NCBI RefSeq assembly: GCF_017357005.1
Contig: NZ_CP071589.1
Location: forward strand, 2,046,001 to 2,110,000
Source: Staphylococcus simiae
GTDB taxonomy: Bacteria > Bacillota > Bacilli > Staphylococcales > Staphylococcaceae
Length of the DNA: 64,000 bases
Direction: 5' to 3'
Part shown: in pieces, positions 43,360 through 52,949 of the stretch
Numbering within the stretch: the stretch's first letter is position 1
Layout of the letters: each line of letters opens with the position of its first letter
Program-made: the position numbers and the translations under genes
Notes under the pieces: model-generated
Database searches by the model: none
What the model was told of the DNA's origin: nothing
Seen by the model: only the letters and a program-made list of their open reading frames with translations

Positions 43360-43875
43360 TTAAAATAATTTAATATTCCAGTAGTTCATTATATCATCTA
43401 TATATGTCTGAAATAAAACATAAACTGCACCTATAGTTAAAGCAGTAGCCAATGACAAATCTACTAATCCACCTGTCTTGAAGGTTATTGGCGATTTAAT
43501 ATCGAATGGTAAAGGATAAAATAACTTCACACCCTTAGGAGTAAGCATATCCAGTATGATGTGTGAGGCTAATCCTGCAATAACCGCAACCATGTAATAA
43601 ATAGGTGTATGTATAAGATGAAGTAAACATGCGATTAATATAATGAACAGAATCGAGTGGGTAAATGTCCGATGTCCGATAAATAAGCGGATAAAAAAAC
43701 TAATCACTTTAAAGCGACGTCCAATCTTACTTTGAGTATGACAAATGTCCGGCAGCAAGCTTGCTATCGTTGCAATAATGATTATAGTAACTGAAGAAAA
43801 TAAATCAGTATGAAAATATTGTGTCGTAAGTGCCCCTACTAATACACCACAAGATGCATGTGTTTTACCTGTCAT
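43360..43875 (-). CDS. YdjM/DUF457-type membrane-bound metal-dependent hydrolase-like protein
   Basis: 171 residues from the third ATG at 43875, eight bases after AAGGAG (two ATGs just upstream are too close). It carries the family residues TGKTHASCG, IASLLPDICH, FIGHRTFTHS and HIILDMLTPKGVKLFYP, with about four membrane segments between them. The conserved His/Asp cluster suggests a metal site; activity is undemonstrated as far as I know. Relatives include the SOS-regulated YdjM of E. coli. It lies 42 bases upstream of the UDP-sugar pyrophosphorylase gene on the same strand. Confidence 0.8.
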   Translation of the reverse strand: MTGKTHASCGVLVGALTTQYFHTDLFSSVTIIIIATIASLLPDICHTQSKIGRRFKVISFFIRLFIGHRTFTHSILFIILIACLLHLIHTPIYYMVAVIAGLASHIILDMLTPKGVKLFYPLPFDIKSPITFKTGGLVDLSLATALTIGAVYVLFQTYIDDIMNYWNIKLF

Positions 43876-43989
43876 CATCATTCTCCTTTATTAATGTTAT
43901 TATTTTAGCACAATCCACATAAAAATACGAACATATTTTCGGTTCAGTTCATTAGTATGACACATTTTAAAAAAGTATCACATAAATAC

Positions 43990-44018
43990 TTGAAAACGAT
44001 TACATTTTAGTTTATGAT
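43990..44018 (+). promoter_or_regulatory. Promoter of the SunI-like gene
   Basis: TTGAAA (43990-43995), 17-base spacer, TATGAT (44013-44018), 36 bases upstream of the start codon. Confidence 0.65.
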
Positions 44019-44053
44019 GAATTTACAAAATATTTAAAGGATGTGTTTGAATA

Positions 44054-44314
44054 ATGGCAATGACAGTAAAAAAAGATAATAATGAAGTGCGTATTCAATG
44101 GAGAGTTGCTGATATCAAAATTCCTACAAGTGACATCAAAAAAATTTCACAAGATCAAGATATTCATGCAGTACCTGAATTAGATAGCAAAGATGTTTCT
44201 CGAATTGGTTCGACATTTGGTAAAACAAATCGCGTTATTATCGATACTGATAACCACGAATACATTATTTATACTCAAAATGATCAAAAAGTTTACAATG
44301 AATTAACAAAATAA
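44054..44314 (+). CDS. Small SunI/YnzG-like protein
   Basis: 86 residues, soluble, beta-rich by eye. The pattern [37 protein letters not shown] and YIIYTQND resembles the SunI (YolF) sublancin-immunity family and its chromosomal YnzG relatives in Bacillus, which carry a PH-like domain. Unlike SunI I see no membrane segment. AAAGGATG lies about 11 bases before the ATG; a second in-frame ATG is two codons on. It is a single-gene unit with its own promoter and strong terminator, and no bacteriocin gene is nearby. Function is inferred only from resemblance. Confidence 0.6.
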   Translation: MAMTVKKDNNEVRIQWRVADIKIPTSDIKKISQDQDIHAVPELDSKDVSRIGSTFGKTNRVIIDTDNHEYIIYTQNDQKVYNELTK

Positions 44315-44322
44315 ATTGTATT

Positions 44323-44367
44323 AAAAAAAATCAGTCATGGTTGAGGGCTCCATGACTGATTTTTTTA
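44323..44367. terminator. Bidirectional terminator
   Basis: AAAAAATCAGTCATGG pairs with CCATGACTGATTTTTT. It serves the SunI-like gene on the plus strand and probably the yjiH-like gene on the minus strand. Confidence 0.92.
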
Positions 44368-44424
44368 TGTTTTTCATTGTATATGCTGAATCAACAACTC
44401 TATTTAAAGCGTTAATCTTAAATT

Positions 44425-45795
44425 TTATAATAATAAATGAGCAATTAATGAAATAATAGGTAAAGTAATGATTGTTCTAATTAAGAAAATCATAAATAAC
44501 TTACCAATGCTAACAGGTATTTTAGAACCTAGTATTACACCGCCTACTTCTGATAAATAAATAAGTTGAGAAATACTTAGTGCGCCAATTATAAACCTTG
44601 TTAACTCATTATGCACACTTTCAATTAAAATAGATGGTAAGAACATATCTGCAAAACCGATAAGAATCGTTTGTGATGCTTCCACCGCTTCTGGAACTTG
44701 CATTAGTTCAAGTATCGGTACAAATGGTTTACCTAATATAACAAAAAATGGTGTATAGTTTGCAATAATTGTAGCAATTGTTCCAATACTCATTACTACC
44801 GGTAAAATAACAAACCACATATCTATAACTGTCTTAAATCCAGCTTTAAAGAAGTCAACAAAACCTGGCGCTTTAATACCCACTTCAGTTGCCATATCAA
44901 ATCCGTGACTAATTGCTGTTTTTCCTTCAGGTAAACTTTCAGTTCTAGCATGTTCTGGAACATCTTTGGCGTATTCATCAGGTATTTTATTTAATGGCCA
45001 AATTCTAGGCATAATCACCGCTGCAACTAAACAGGACACAATGACCGAGAGATAAAATGCAAAAAATTGATTTTGCATACGTACAGTTTCTGCCACAACA
45101 ATTGCAAAAGTGATTGATACAACACTAAATGTTGTTGAAATTACTGTAGCTTCACGTTTTGAATAAAAACCTTCCTCATATTGTCTACTCGTAATCAACA
45201 CGCCAACTGTTCCATCTCCAATAAAGGAAGCTAAATTATCAACTGTTGAACGTCCAGGTAATGTAAATAGTGGTCTCATAATAGGCCTGAAAATAGGTCC
45301 TAACATTTCTAACAACCCATATTCCATTAATAGCGGTAAGAATAGCGCCGCAAAAAAGAATACTGCTAGTAATGTCGGAAGCAAACTCGTAAATAATAAT
45401 CCACCCGTATCTTCAGAATATATTAATTTAGGTCCAATCTGTAGATAAGTCATCCATACAAAAATAACTGCTAAGATACGTAAAATTAACCAACCAATTC
45501 TAACGTTAAAAGCGTTATTTAATAAACTTTGTGGTTTTAATTTATTTCTATATATTGTGGAGCAAAAAATTGTTAGAATTCCAGATAATGTAATAATAAT
45601 AACAATTAAAATTGGCATTACATCTCCAAGGGCATCTTTTAATAAACTTGCTAAAAACGCCACAGGTAATGTAGTTTGTTTCTGTCCATCTTCAGTAACA
45701 GTGATAGGTACTAGGAATAAAATAATACCTATTAAAGACATAATGATAAATTTTAGTCTGCCCTTCACTATCTCTTTCTTAGAATAGCTTTCCAT
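44425..45795 (-). CDS. YjiH-family nucleoside-recognition (Gate) membrane protein
   Basis: 456 residues, at least ten hydrophobic segments. It matches the YjiH/nucleoside-recognition family: a Gate-type domain around FIGDGTVGVLITSRQYEEGFYSKREATVIS (in short pieces FIGDGTVGV and YEEGFYSKREA) and a second one around LIGFADMFLPSILIE near the C-terminus. Family members are putative transporters of nucleosides or related compounds; the substrate is unproven. A good promoter (TTGAAA-17-TATATT) lies 123 bases upstream. Confidence 0.8.
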   Translation of the reverse strand: MESYSKKEIVKGRLKFIIMSLIGIILFLVPITVTEDGQKQTTLPVAFLASLLKDALGDVMPILIVIIITLSGILTIFCSTIYRNKLKPQSLLNNAFNVRIGWLILRILAVIFVWMTYLQIGPKLIYSEDTGGLLFTSLLPTLLAVFFFAALFLPLLMEYGLLEMLGPIFRPIMRPLFTLPGRSTVDNLASFIGDGTVGVLITSRQYEEGFYSKREATVISTTFSVVSITFAIVVAETVRMQNQFFAFYLSVIVSCLVAAVIMPRIWPLNKIPDEYAKDVPEHARTESLPEGKTAISHGFDMATEVGIKAPGFVDFFKAGFKTVIDMWFVILPVVMSIGTIATIIANYTPFFVILGKPFVPILELMQVPEAVEASQTILIGFADMFLPSILIESVHNELTRFIIGALSISQLIYLSEVGGVILGSKIPVSIGKLFMIFLIRTIITLPIISLIAHLLL

Positions 45796-46248
45796 ATTAT
45801 CAATCCATTTCTATTTATTTCGATATCGCTTAATGTTCTTCTATTAAAATTCATATATGATTAGAGTTAAACCTAAAATGATTATCTATGCATAATTATG
45901 AATAATTACAGTATATAAATATACGCTAAAATATAGGTATTTTCAATACAATAACTGGAAAAAGAACAATACGTACGACAGAATTAACTTTCGAAAGATT
46001 TATGTCCTAGTACTACTTTGGTAAGACTGATTAGTATAATTAAATATTAATTCAGCAATATTTTAATCTAGACAGATTCTGCCAATAACAACATATTCAG
46101 TTTAGAACTCTTCTTGTTAAAGATTAAAATTTTAAATGTATCATTAGTCAAATGTATATACCGCGTGATAGTTTCATGATTGAACAACAAACGAGTTACA
46201 TTAATTATTAAACTGTAGCAGCTACATCAGCATTTTGATATCCAAACC
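45796..46248. other. Intergenic region between yjiH-like gene and the hts paralogue operon
   Basis: 453 AT-rich bases with the yjiH-like promoter and a short palindrome TGTAGCAGCTACA near 46214. I see no gene and no clear terminator for the hts paralogue operon. A stretch near 46008-46035 reads, on the minus strand, TAATCAGTCTTACC, similar to the 41 kb repeats. Confidence 0.5.
45918..45946 (-). promoter_or_regulatory. Promoter of the yjiH-like gene
   Basis: Minus strand TTGAAA (45941-45946), 17-base spacer, TATATT (45918-45923). Confidence 0.55.
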
Positions 46249-47217
46249 TTATTTCATTCTTTTTAATAAAATTAAGAAGTATGGTGCACCAATGATCGCA
46301 ATAACAACACCAACTGGTATATCTAATGGTGGATGTATACCTCTTGCCAAACCATCACTAAAAGTCAATAATAGTGCCCCTATTAAACCTGACATTATAA
46401 TAACGTGTAAACTTTTATGACCAATAATTTGACGAGCAATATGTGGCGCAATTAAACCTAGAAATGTGATACCACCAACTACTGCAATAGAAGCTCCTGC
46501 TAACATAACAGATAATACTAAAAGTATCATTTTGGTCATTTTCACCTTTGCTCCAACAGCTGTTGCAATATCATTACCTAAATTCAATACATCTAATTGA
46601 TGACTTAACAACATAATTAATGGTATCGTAACCCCAAACCACGGTAAAACCGTATAGACACTTGTCATGTCACGACCATATAAACTACCAGTCAACCATA
46701 TTAATGCTACATTAGCTTGTAAAGGATTTCTGATTAATAAAAATTGAACAATGGCTGTACATATTGCGCCTACTGCTAAACCAATTAATGCTAGTTTCGA
46801 CCCTTTAATATTAAATTTGGCAATAAGCATCGCTAAAAAAATACTAATACATAGCGCACCAACAAATGATCCTAAAGGTAGTAAATATAAAGGTGCTCCT
46901 GGAAATAGCATAATGATAATTACCGCTGCTAAACTTGCACCTTTAGTAATACCAATAACATCCGGAGAGGCTAAATCATTACGTATGACTGACTGAATAA
47001 TTGCACCCGCGATTGCTAAACTACTCCCAATAATTAATCCAAGCAAAGTTCTTGGGACTCTAATTTGATTTAAAATAAAATTATTCTGTGCTATGAATCC
47101 ATTTACAATTTCTGATGGTTTTATGATAACTGCACCAATACAGAGACTAAAAAATATACTACCTATTAATAAGATTATTACGATTCCATAGCGTTTAGTT
47201 AACTGAGGTATCGTCAT
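46249..47217 (-). CDS. HtsC-like siderophore ABC permease, paralogous copy
   Basis: 322 residues, FecCD family, about nine or ten membrane segments. It aligns end to end with the canonical HtsC at 49586-50554, roughly three quarters identical by eye, with an almost unchanged C-terminus (GIHPPLDIPVGVVIAIIGAP) and the ATPase-coupling region AVGAKVKMTKMI. Its start overlaps the paralogous htsB stop by four bases (ATGA). It pairs with the paralogous HtsB to form the transport channel. No ATPase gene is in the operon. Confidence 0.88.
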   Translation of the reverse strand: MTIPQLTKRYGIVIILLIGSIFFSLCIGAVIIKPSEIVNGFIAQNNFILNQIRVPRTLLGLIIGSSLAIAGAIIQSVIRNDLASPDVIGITKGASLAAVIIIMLFPGAPLYLLPLGSFVGALCISIFLAMLIAKFNIKGSKLALIGLAVGAICTAIVQFLLIRNPLQANVALIWLTGSLYGRDMTSVYTVLPWFGVTIPLIMLLSHQLDVLNLGNDIATAVGAKVKMTKMILLVLSVMLAGASIAVVGGITFLGLIAPHIARQIIGHKSLHVIIMSGLIGALLLTFSDGLARGIHPPLDIPVGVVIAIIGAPYFLILLKRMK

Positions 47218-48242
47218 AGCTGTTTCACCCCTCTAATTGTTAGGATTAAGAAATACATCGCTCCAACAAATGATGTTACAATCCCTACTGGTGATTCATA
47301 TGGATATGTGATCAAGCGACTTAAAACATCAGAAATGAGTAATAAATTAGCTCCTAAAATAAAAGTGAGAGGGACCATAATAGCGTAGTTATGACTAACA
47401 TATCCTTTAACAATGTGAGGAATAATTAATCCAATGAAACCAATTGGACCAGCTATTGCTACGGACGATCCTGTTAACATAATGACTATTAGTCCTATCA
47501 ATAATCTAATTCGATTTGTATGTTGTCCCAGGCTACGAGCAATATCATCACCTAATTCTAAAATAGATAATTGGCGACCTATGATTAAAGCCAATATCGT
47601 AGCAATCATGATGACTGGTAGTACTTGCAAAACTTGATTCCATTGCATACTTGCTAAAGAGCCTACTAGCCAAAACATCACTTCTTGGTTTGAATTTTCG
47701 TTTAAAATAATAATCCCTTCAGTCATACTCATATAAAATAAATGTACTGACATACCAGCTAAGGCAATTTTAACTGGTGTTATACCTTTCGTAGAGCCTG
47801 ATAAAATGTAAACTGTTAATCCGCCTAAAAATGCGCCAATCATCGCCAATAATGTTGAGAAATAACTTAATGAAGGAAGCAAGACAGTGATTAATACAAT
47901 AACAAATGACGCTCCTGAAGTGACACCGAATATTTTTGGTGATGCTAATGGATTTCTAGTCATCGCTTGCATTAATAAACCAGATACTGCAAATGCGCCT
48001 CCAATAACTATGGCAGCCACCATTCTAGGTAATCGTACATCTCTTAATAATAAAATCGTGTCTGAATCAACATGACCTGATAAAAAATGTGTAATATCTT
48101 TAAATTTAATCGCTGAACCCACCACTGTATTTAAATACATAAAAACAACAAGAAGACACACGCTCACAATAAATATAAGTGACGTGTGTTTTCTTGTTTG
48201 TTCTTTATCAGTGGTATGGCCAATACATGTTTTGTTAGCCAT
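47214..48242 (-). CDS. HtsB-like siderophore ABC permease, paralogous copy
   Basis: 342 residues, FecCD family. Homologous over its full length to the canonical HtsB at 50551-51582: shared pieces are SGLLMQAMTRNPLASPKIFG, EGIIILNENSN, FWLVGSLASM and LSRLITYPYESPVGIVTSF. The N-terminal about 20 residues before the first membrane segment differ most. It is translationally coupled to htsC and lies 11 bases after the binding-protein gene. Confidence 0.88.
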   Translation of the reverse strand: MANKTCIGHTTDKEQTRKHTSLIFIVSVCLLVVFMYLNTVVGSAIKFKDITHFLSGHVDSDTILLLRDVRLPRMVAAIVIGGAFAVSGLLMQAMTRNPLASPKIFGVTSGASFVIVLITVLLPSLSYFSTLLAMIGAFLGGLTVYILSGSTKGITPVKIALAGMSVHLFYMSMTEGIIILNENSNQEVMFWLVGSLASMQWNQVLQVLPVIMIATILALIIGRQLSILELGDDIARSLGQHTNRIRLLIGLIVIMLTGSSVAIAGPIGFIGLIIPHIVKGYVSHNYAIMVPLTFILGANLLLISDVLSRLITYPYESPVGIVTSFVGAMYFLILTIRGVKQL

Positions 48243-48253
48243 TATGTCCCACC

Positions 48254-49258
48254 TTACTTATCGTCGTGTTTTTCACGTGCTTTTTTAGAAATTTCAACTA
48301 ATTGTTTAGCAACTTCTTCAGATGAAATTAAACCTCTTGCTCTTGACCATAAATCGCGGCTAACAACATATACACGATTTTCTTTAACAGCGTCTAATTT
48401 TTTCCATACTGGATTTCCTTTAATTTTCTTGAATGCTGGTTCTGTGCTGGCAGTGTTATCAGTCATAATAAACATACGTCCTGGATTTATTTCTGCTAAA
48501 CGTTCAGTGTCTAATTGTACATAAGGTCCTTTTAAGTATTTACTTAACCCTTTTGTCACTTTGTCATTCAAAGCATTTTTCATACCTAAATCAGATAATA
48601 ATTGTCCTAAATAAGAATCATTAGGGTGTGCCAATAGTCCTGAAGGCGATACTACAGCCGCTAAGAAATCAATATTTTTATCAAATTTGATTTCTTTTTT
48701 ATATTTTTCCATTATCTTTTTATGTTCAGCTAAGCGTTCTTCGCCTAATTTTTCTTTACCTAATGCTTTGGCAATAATTTTAAAAGATTCTAAGTTTTGA
48801 TTATAATCACCATCAAAACTTCTTAAGACGATTGTCGGTGCAATTTTACTTAATTCTTTATATTGTCCTTTAGTTCTGTTACTATCAGCAATAATTAAAT
48901 CAGGCTTTAATTCTGCAATTTTTTCTAAACTTGGTTGTTTACGCATACCTACAGAAGTATAGTTACCTACTTTTTCACGTAATGGTTTAATCATGCGATC
49001 TTTAATATTGTCATCTGCGATACCTATTGGTTTAACACCTAATGCTACTAATGCATCAACAAAAGAATATTCCAATGCCACAATACGTTTTGGATCTTTA
49101 GGTACCATTGTTGTACCACTTACGTGTTTAATTTCAATGCCATCTTTACTATCTTTGTTATCCGCTTTTTTACTTGAGTCACTATTATTACCACAAGCAG
49201 CAGTGAGCAATAACACCATCACTAATCCTAAAACACTTAAAAACTTCAAGCTTTTCAT
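48254..49258 (-). CDS. HtsA-like siderophore-binding lipoprotein, paralogous copy
   Basis: 334 residues. A type II signal peptide ends in the lipobox LLTAAC (lipidated Cys22); the rest is a class III periplasmic-type binding protein. Against recalled S. aureus HtsA ligand residues for ferric staphyloferrin A, it keeps the equivalents of Arg104 (here 106), Arg126 (128), His209 (211), Tyr239 and the Arg299/304/306 cluster (RDLWSRARG), but the Lys203 position is Pro205 (AVVSPSG). It therefore probably binds an anionic carboxylate siderophore, perhaps staphyloferrin A-like with changed preference. The promoter is homologous to that of htsA but without the Fur box. Confidence 0.87.
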   Translation of the reverse strand: MKSLKFLSVLGLVMVLLLTAACGNNSDSSKKADNKDSKDGIEIKHVSGTTMVPKDPKRIVALEYSFVDALVALGVKPIGIADDNIKDRMIKPLREKVGNYTSVGMRKQPSLEKIAELKPDLIIADSNRTKGQYKELSKIAPTIVLRSFDGDYNQNLESFKIIAKALGKEKLGEERLAEHKKIMEKYKKEIKFDKNIDFLAAVVSPSGLLAHPNDSYLGQLLSDLGMKNALNDKVTKGLSKYLKGPYVQLDTERLAEINPGRMFIMTDNTASTEPAFKKIKGNPVWKKLDAVKENRVYVVSRDLWSRARGLISSEEVAKQLVEISKKAREKHDDK

Positions 49259-49294
49259 TATTCCACTCCTTATTACGTATAAACTTACACTATT

Positions 49295-49322
49295 ATTTTA
49301 TATTTAAATTTTTATACGTCAA
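49295..49322 (-). promoter_or_regulatory. Promoter of the hts paralogue operon, Fur box eroded
   Basis: Minus strand TTGACG (49317-49322), 16-base AT-only spacer, TAAAAT (49295-49300), then TTTATACGTAATAAGGAGTGG before the start. The downstream part is nearly the same as at the canonical htsA, but the GATAAT...ATTATC dyad is missing from the spacer. Confidence 0.6.
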
Positions 49323-49432
49323 TACAATATTATATATTTTTTATTTAATTTCATAAAATATTAACAATTAGTGTGGAGAGGTTAATATGATTTCAGTAAT
49401 GTTACTTACTCGCAAATCTGTAATTCGGCATT

Positions 49433-49464
49433 AAAAAAACCCAAGTTGAACGAATTCAACTTGA
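49433..49464 (-). terminator. htsABC terminator
   Basis: CAAGTTGAA/TTCAACTTG (49442-49450, 49455-49463) followed on the minus strand by GGG and seven T. About 120 bases past the htsC stop. Confidence 0.85.
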
Positions 49465-49585
49465 GCTTATGATTAAATATTTATCTTATACTATTGTCCT
49501 GATGCATCGTCTTAATCTGACATCCATGTTTAGTTAAAAATTTCTTACCGTTATATTTAAAATAAAGAATGATGTTTGTGTCCTA

Positions 49586-50554
49586 TCATTTCATTCTACG
49601 TAACAAGATTAAGAAGTATGGTGCGCCAATAACAGCAATAACAACGCCAACTGGTATATCTAATGGCGGATGTATGCCACGTGCCAAACCGTCACTAAAT
49701 GTTAATAATATGGCTCCAATTAGACCAGACATCACAATAACATGTATTGTTTTATTACCAATGAGTTGTCTTGCGATATGAGGCGCAATAAGCCCTAAGA
49801 AACTAATACCACCTACAACTGAAATTGAAGCACCTGCTAAGATAACTGCTAAAATTAATAGCACCATTTTAAGGATTTTAACTTTAGCGCCTAAAGCTGT
49901 TGCAACTGCATCTCCTAAATTTAATACGTCAAGTTGATAGCTAAACAACATAATTGCAGGAACAGTAACTAAGAACCATGGCAATATCGTGATAACGTTA
50001 GATATATCATGTCCATATAAGCTACCTGTTAACCATACTAATGCCTTATTAGCATCAAGAGGATTTCTAATTAATAGAAATTGAACAATAGCTGTACAAA
50101 TGGCCCCAATAGCTAAACCTATCAGCGCTAATTTCGAACCTTTAACATTAAATTTTGAAATTAAAAATGATAAAAACACACTCACAGCTAGTGCGCCAAT
50201 AAATGAGCCAATTGGTAATACATACAATGGTGCTGCTGGAAAAACCATGATTATAATAACTGCTGCTAAACTTGCACCTTTTGAAATACCAATCACATCA
50301 GGTGACGCTAGTGGATTTCTAATAACGCCTTGAATAATTGCTCCGGAAATAGCGAGACTGCTCCCAATTATAAGACCTAATAATGTTCTTGGTATACGAT
50401 ATTCATTTAAAATAAAATCATCTTGTGAAAATATACCTTGTAAAGCATCAAGAGGATTAATAAAGACAGAACCCACACATAAACTAATAAAAATACTTAC
50501 TATTAAAAGGACAACAACGATACTATAACGACGTGCGACTTTCATGGTCATCAT
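49586..50554 (-). CDS. htsC: Staphyloferrin A ABC permease HtsC
   Basis: 322 residues, FecCD-family permease with about nine or ten membrane segments and the coupling region ALGAKVKILKMV. Its position in an htsA-htsB-htsC operon next to the sfa genes identifies it. It overlaps the htsB stop (ATGA-type junction); ATGs at 50554, 50551 and 50545 are all possible starts. In S. aureus HtsBC imports ferric staphyloferrin A, powered by FhuC encoded elsewhere; heme transport was also proposed for this system. Confidence 0.92.
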   Translation of the reverse strand: MMTMKVARRYSIVVVLLIVSIFISLCVGSVFINPLDALQGIFSQDDFILNEYRIPRTLLGLIIGSSLAISGAIIQGVIRNPLASPDVIGISKGASLAAVIIIMVFPAAPLYVLPIGSFIGALAVSVFLSFLISKFNVKGSKLALIGLAIGAICTAIVQFLLIRNPLDANKALVWLTGSLYGHDISNVITILPWFLVTVPAIMLFSYQLDVLNLGDAVATALGAKVKILKMVLLILAVILAGASISVVGGISFLGLIAPHIARQLIGNKTIHVIVMSGLIGAILLTFSDGLARGIHPPLDIPVGVVIAVIGAPYFLILLRRMK

Positions 50555-51582
50555 ATTCGTTTCACCCCTCTAATCGTAATGTATAAGAAATAAAGCGCAC
50601 CGACAAATGAAGTTACAATTCCAACCGGCGACTCATATGGATAAGTAATTAAACGACTCAATACGTCAGATAATAATAATAAATCTGCACCAATTATAAA
50701 AGTAAGTGGAATCATTACTAGATAATTATTATTTACATAGCGTTTAACAATATGTGGAACAATCAGTCCAACAAAGCCAATAGGTCCTGCTATTGATACA
50801 GACATACCTGTTAAAATAATAACTAAGATACCTATAATAATTCGTACTGAATTAATATTTTGACCTAATCCTTTAGCAATGTCATCTCCTAATTCCATGA
50901 TTGTTAATTGTCTTCCAATAGCAATTGCTACAATCATCGCAATGATGATCCAGGGTAGTATCATTAATATTTCATTCCATTTCATGCTAGCTAGTGATCC
51001 AACTAGCCAAAACATGACTTGTTCGTTTGAATTTTCATTTAAAATGATAATCCCTTCCGTCATACTACTAAAGAATAAATGAATTGCCATACCTGCGAGT
51101 GCTAACTTTATTGGTGTCATACCTTGTGTAGCACCTGATAAGGTATATACTGTTAAGCCCCCTACAAAAGCCCCAATAACACCAAATAATAGCGAATAAT
51201 ATTCTAATGAGGGTATCAGTACTGTCACTAATACGATGACAAACGAAGCACCGGAACTCACACCAAATATTTTTGGTGATGCAAGAGGATTTCTTGTCAT
51301 AGCTTGCATTAACAGACCTGAAACTGCTAATGCGCCTCCAATAACGATACCTGCTATCATTCTTGGCATACGCACGTTATGAAGTAAAAATGTTGGCTTA
51401 TTATCTATATGTCCTGCTGCATAATGTAATATATCGTCAAAAGTTATTTTAGATGAACCAATCGCTATATTAAAATATATACAAATAAAAAGAAGGCACA
51501 TACTCACAACGTATGTGAGTATTGTGCGCTTTCTCCTTTTTTGTCCTATAACGGATTGGCTATTAATGTCATTAGTAGCCAT
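50551..51582 (-). CDS. htsB: Staphyloferrin A ABC permease HtsB
   Basis: 343 residues, FecCD family. Carries SGLLMQAMTRNPLASPKIFG and the C-terminal PYESPVGIVTSFVGALYF typical of these permeases. It starts 17 bases after htsA and overlaps htsC by four bases, so the operon is tightly coupled. It forms the membrane heterodimer with HtsC. Confidence 0.92.
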   Translation of the reverse strand: MATNDINSQSVIGQKRRKRTILTYVVSMCLLFICIYFNIAIGSSKITFDDILHYAAGHIDNKPTFLLHNVRMPRMIAGIVIGGALAVSGLLMQAMTRNPLASPKIFGVSSGASFVIVLVTVLIPSLEYYSLLFGVIGAFVGGLTVYTLSGATQGMTPIKLALAGMAIHLFFSSMTEGIIILNENSNEQVMFWLVGSLASMKWNEILMILPWIIIAMIVAIAIGRQLTIMELGDDIAKGLGQNINSVRIIIGILVIILTGMSVSIAGPIGFVGLIVPHIVKRYVNNNYLVMIPLTFIIGADLLLLSDVLSRLITYPYESPVGIVTSFVGALYFLYITIRGVKRI

Positions 51583-51599
51583 TAAGTTCCACCTTACTA

Positions 51600-52583
51600 T
51601 TATTTATTGTTAGATAATTGTGCAAGTTCTTTTGCCATTTGTTCTGAAGAAATTAAACCACGAGATCTTGCCCAAACATCACGATCTACAACATCAACAT
51701 CGTTATGTTTAACAGCATTTAATTTTTTCCAAGTTGCATCTTTTTCTAATTTCTTAAATTCTGGAACATTTTTGCTTGCACCATCTGTCATGATAATGAT
51801 ACGTCCTGGATCTACATCAGCTAATCGTTCAGGGTCTAATTGTAAATAAGGTCCTTTCAAGTATTTACTTAAACCTTTAGTTACATCATCTGTTAAAGCA
51901 TTTTTAAATCCTAATTCTTCTTTTAAGAATTGACCTACATATGAATTATCAGGATGTGCTAATACACCAGATTTAGCTACAACTGCTGGTAATACTGTTT
52001 TACTTCTATCAAATTTAATTTCATCTTTATATTTCTTAATTAGTTTATCGTGTTCTGCTAGACGTTTGTCACCTTGTTTTTCTTTACCTAATGCTTTAGC
52101 AATTGTTTTGAAAGAATCAATGTTTTGATTATAGTCGCCATCAAAGCTCTTAAGTGAAATTGTTGGTGCTATTTTATTTAAATCTTTATTGATACCTTTA
52201 TGTCTACCGCTATCAGCAATAATCAAATCTGGTTTCAACTTACTAATTTCTTCTAAGTTTGGTTGTTTACGTGTACCAACAGAAGTATAGTCACCAATTT
52301 TTTCTCTTACTGGTTTAATGATACGTTTTTTCTTACCATCATCTGCGATACCAACTGGTTTAACATCTAACGCTGCTAATGCATCTGCAAATGAATACTC
52401 TAATACTACGATACGTTTAGCATTTTTTGGAACTTTAGTTGTTCCATTTTGATCTTTTATTTCTATAGTATCTTTACCCTTTGTATCAGCTTGCTTATTT
52501 GAGTTGTCTGATTTACCACATGCTGCTACTAAAAATAAAGCGACTATTAATCCCAATATACTTAATGTTTTTAGGCTTCTCAT
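51600..52583 (-). CDS. htsA: Ferric staphyloferrin A-binding lipoprotein HtsA
   Basis: 327 residues; lipobox LVAAC with lipidated Cys22. This is the copy closer to remembered S. aureus HtsA: it keeps [42 protein letters not shown] (the Lys203/His209 equivalents, here 204 and 210) and the arginine cluster RDVWARSRG. One residue is inserted at FLKEELG. It is anchored to the outer face of the membrane and hands the siderophore to HtsBC. The promoter carries a Fur box between -35 and -10. Confidence 0.94.
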   Translation of the reverse strand: MRSLKTLSILGLIVALFLVAACGKSDNSNKQADTKGKDTIEIKDQNGTTKVPKNAKRIVVLEYSFADALAALDVKPVGIADDGKKKRIIKPVREKIGDYTSVGTRKQPNLEEISKLKPDLIIADSGRHKGINKDLNKIAPTISLKSFDGDYNQNIDSFKTIAKALGKEKQGDKRLAEHDKLIKKYKDEIKFDRSKTVLPAVVAKSGVLAHPDNSYVGQFLKEELGFKNALTDDVTKGLSKYLKGPYLQLDPERLADVDPGRIIIMTDGASKNVPEFKKLEKDATWKKLNAVKHNDVDVVDRDVWARSRGLISSEQMAKELAQLSNNK

Positions 52584-52949
52584 CGTCCCACTCCTTATTA
52601 TGTATAACTTGTAATTTTTATTCTATTGATAATAATTATCATTGTCAAGTAGCGTTCTATATTTTTTTGATTAAATATATTAAATTTATTTTCTTTATAT
52701 GTATGGTTTTGTAATAGTAATAAATATGTTTAACATTAATCATTCTGTCGAATTTAGTTTGTATCTACTTTTAACTACAAAAAAACTATATAACAAAATT
52801 TAAACCTCAGTTAATAAAGTTTATCTATTTTGTCATATAGCTTATATTTTAACTACGTTATTTAGTTGCTTATCTGCATTATCATTTACTATGTTATAAC
52901 ACATCAACATTGTTTATTGTTTCATTCTCACCATCTAAATTTCAGTACT
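52584..52949. other. Intergenic region between htsA and sfaC
   Basis: 366 AT-rich bases with the Fur-controlled htsA promoter at 52620-52648. I see no terminator for sfaC and no gene. Confidence 0.6.
52620..52648 (-). promoter_or_regulatory. htsA promoter with embedded Fur box
   Basis: Minus strand TTGACA (52643-52648), 17-base spacer, TAGAAT (52620-52625). The Fur box, plus strand GATAATAATTATCATTGTC at 52628-52646, fills the spacer, so iron-loaded Fur would block RNA polymerase. Confidence 0.85.

Larger units (their letters stand above)
49259..49585. other. Intergenic region between the two hts operons
   Basis: 327 bases: the paralogue promoter (49295-49322), the terminator of the canonical operon (49433-49464) and no gene. 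The two operons are thus separate transcription units. Confidence 0.7.
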
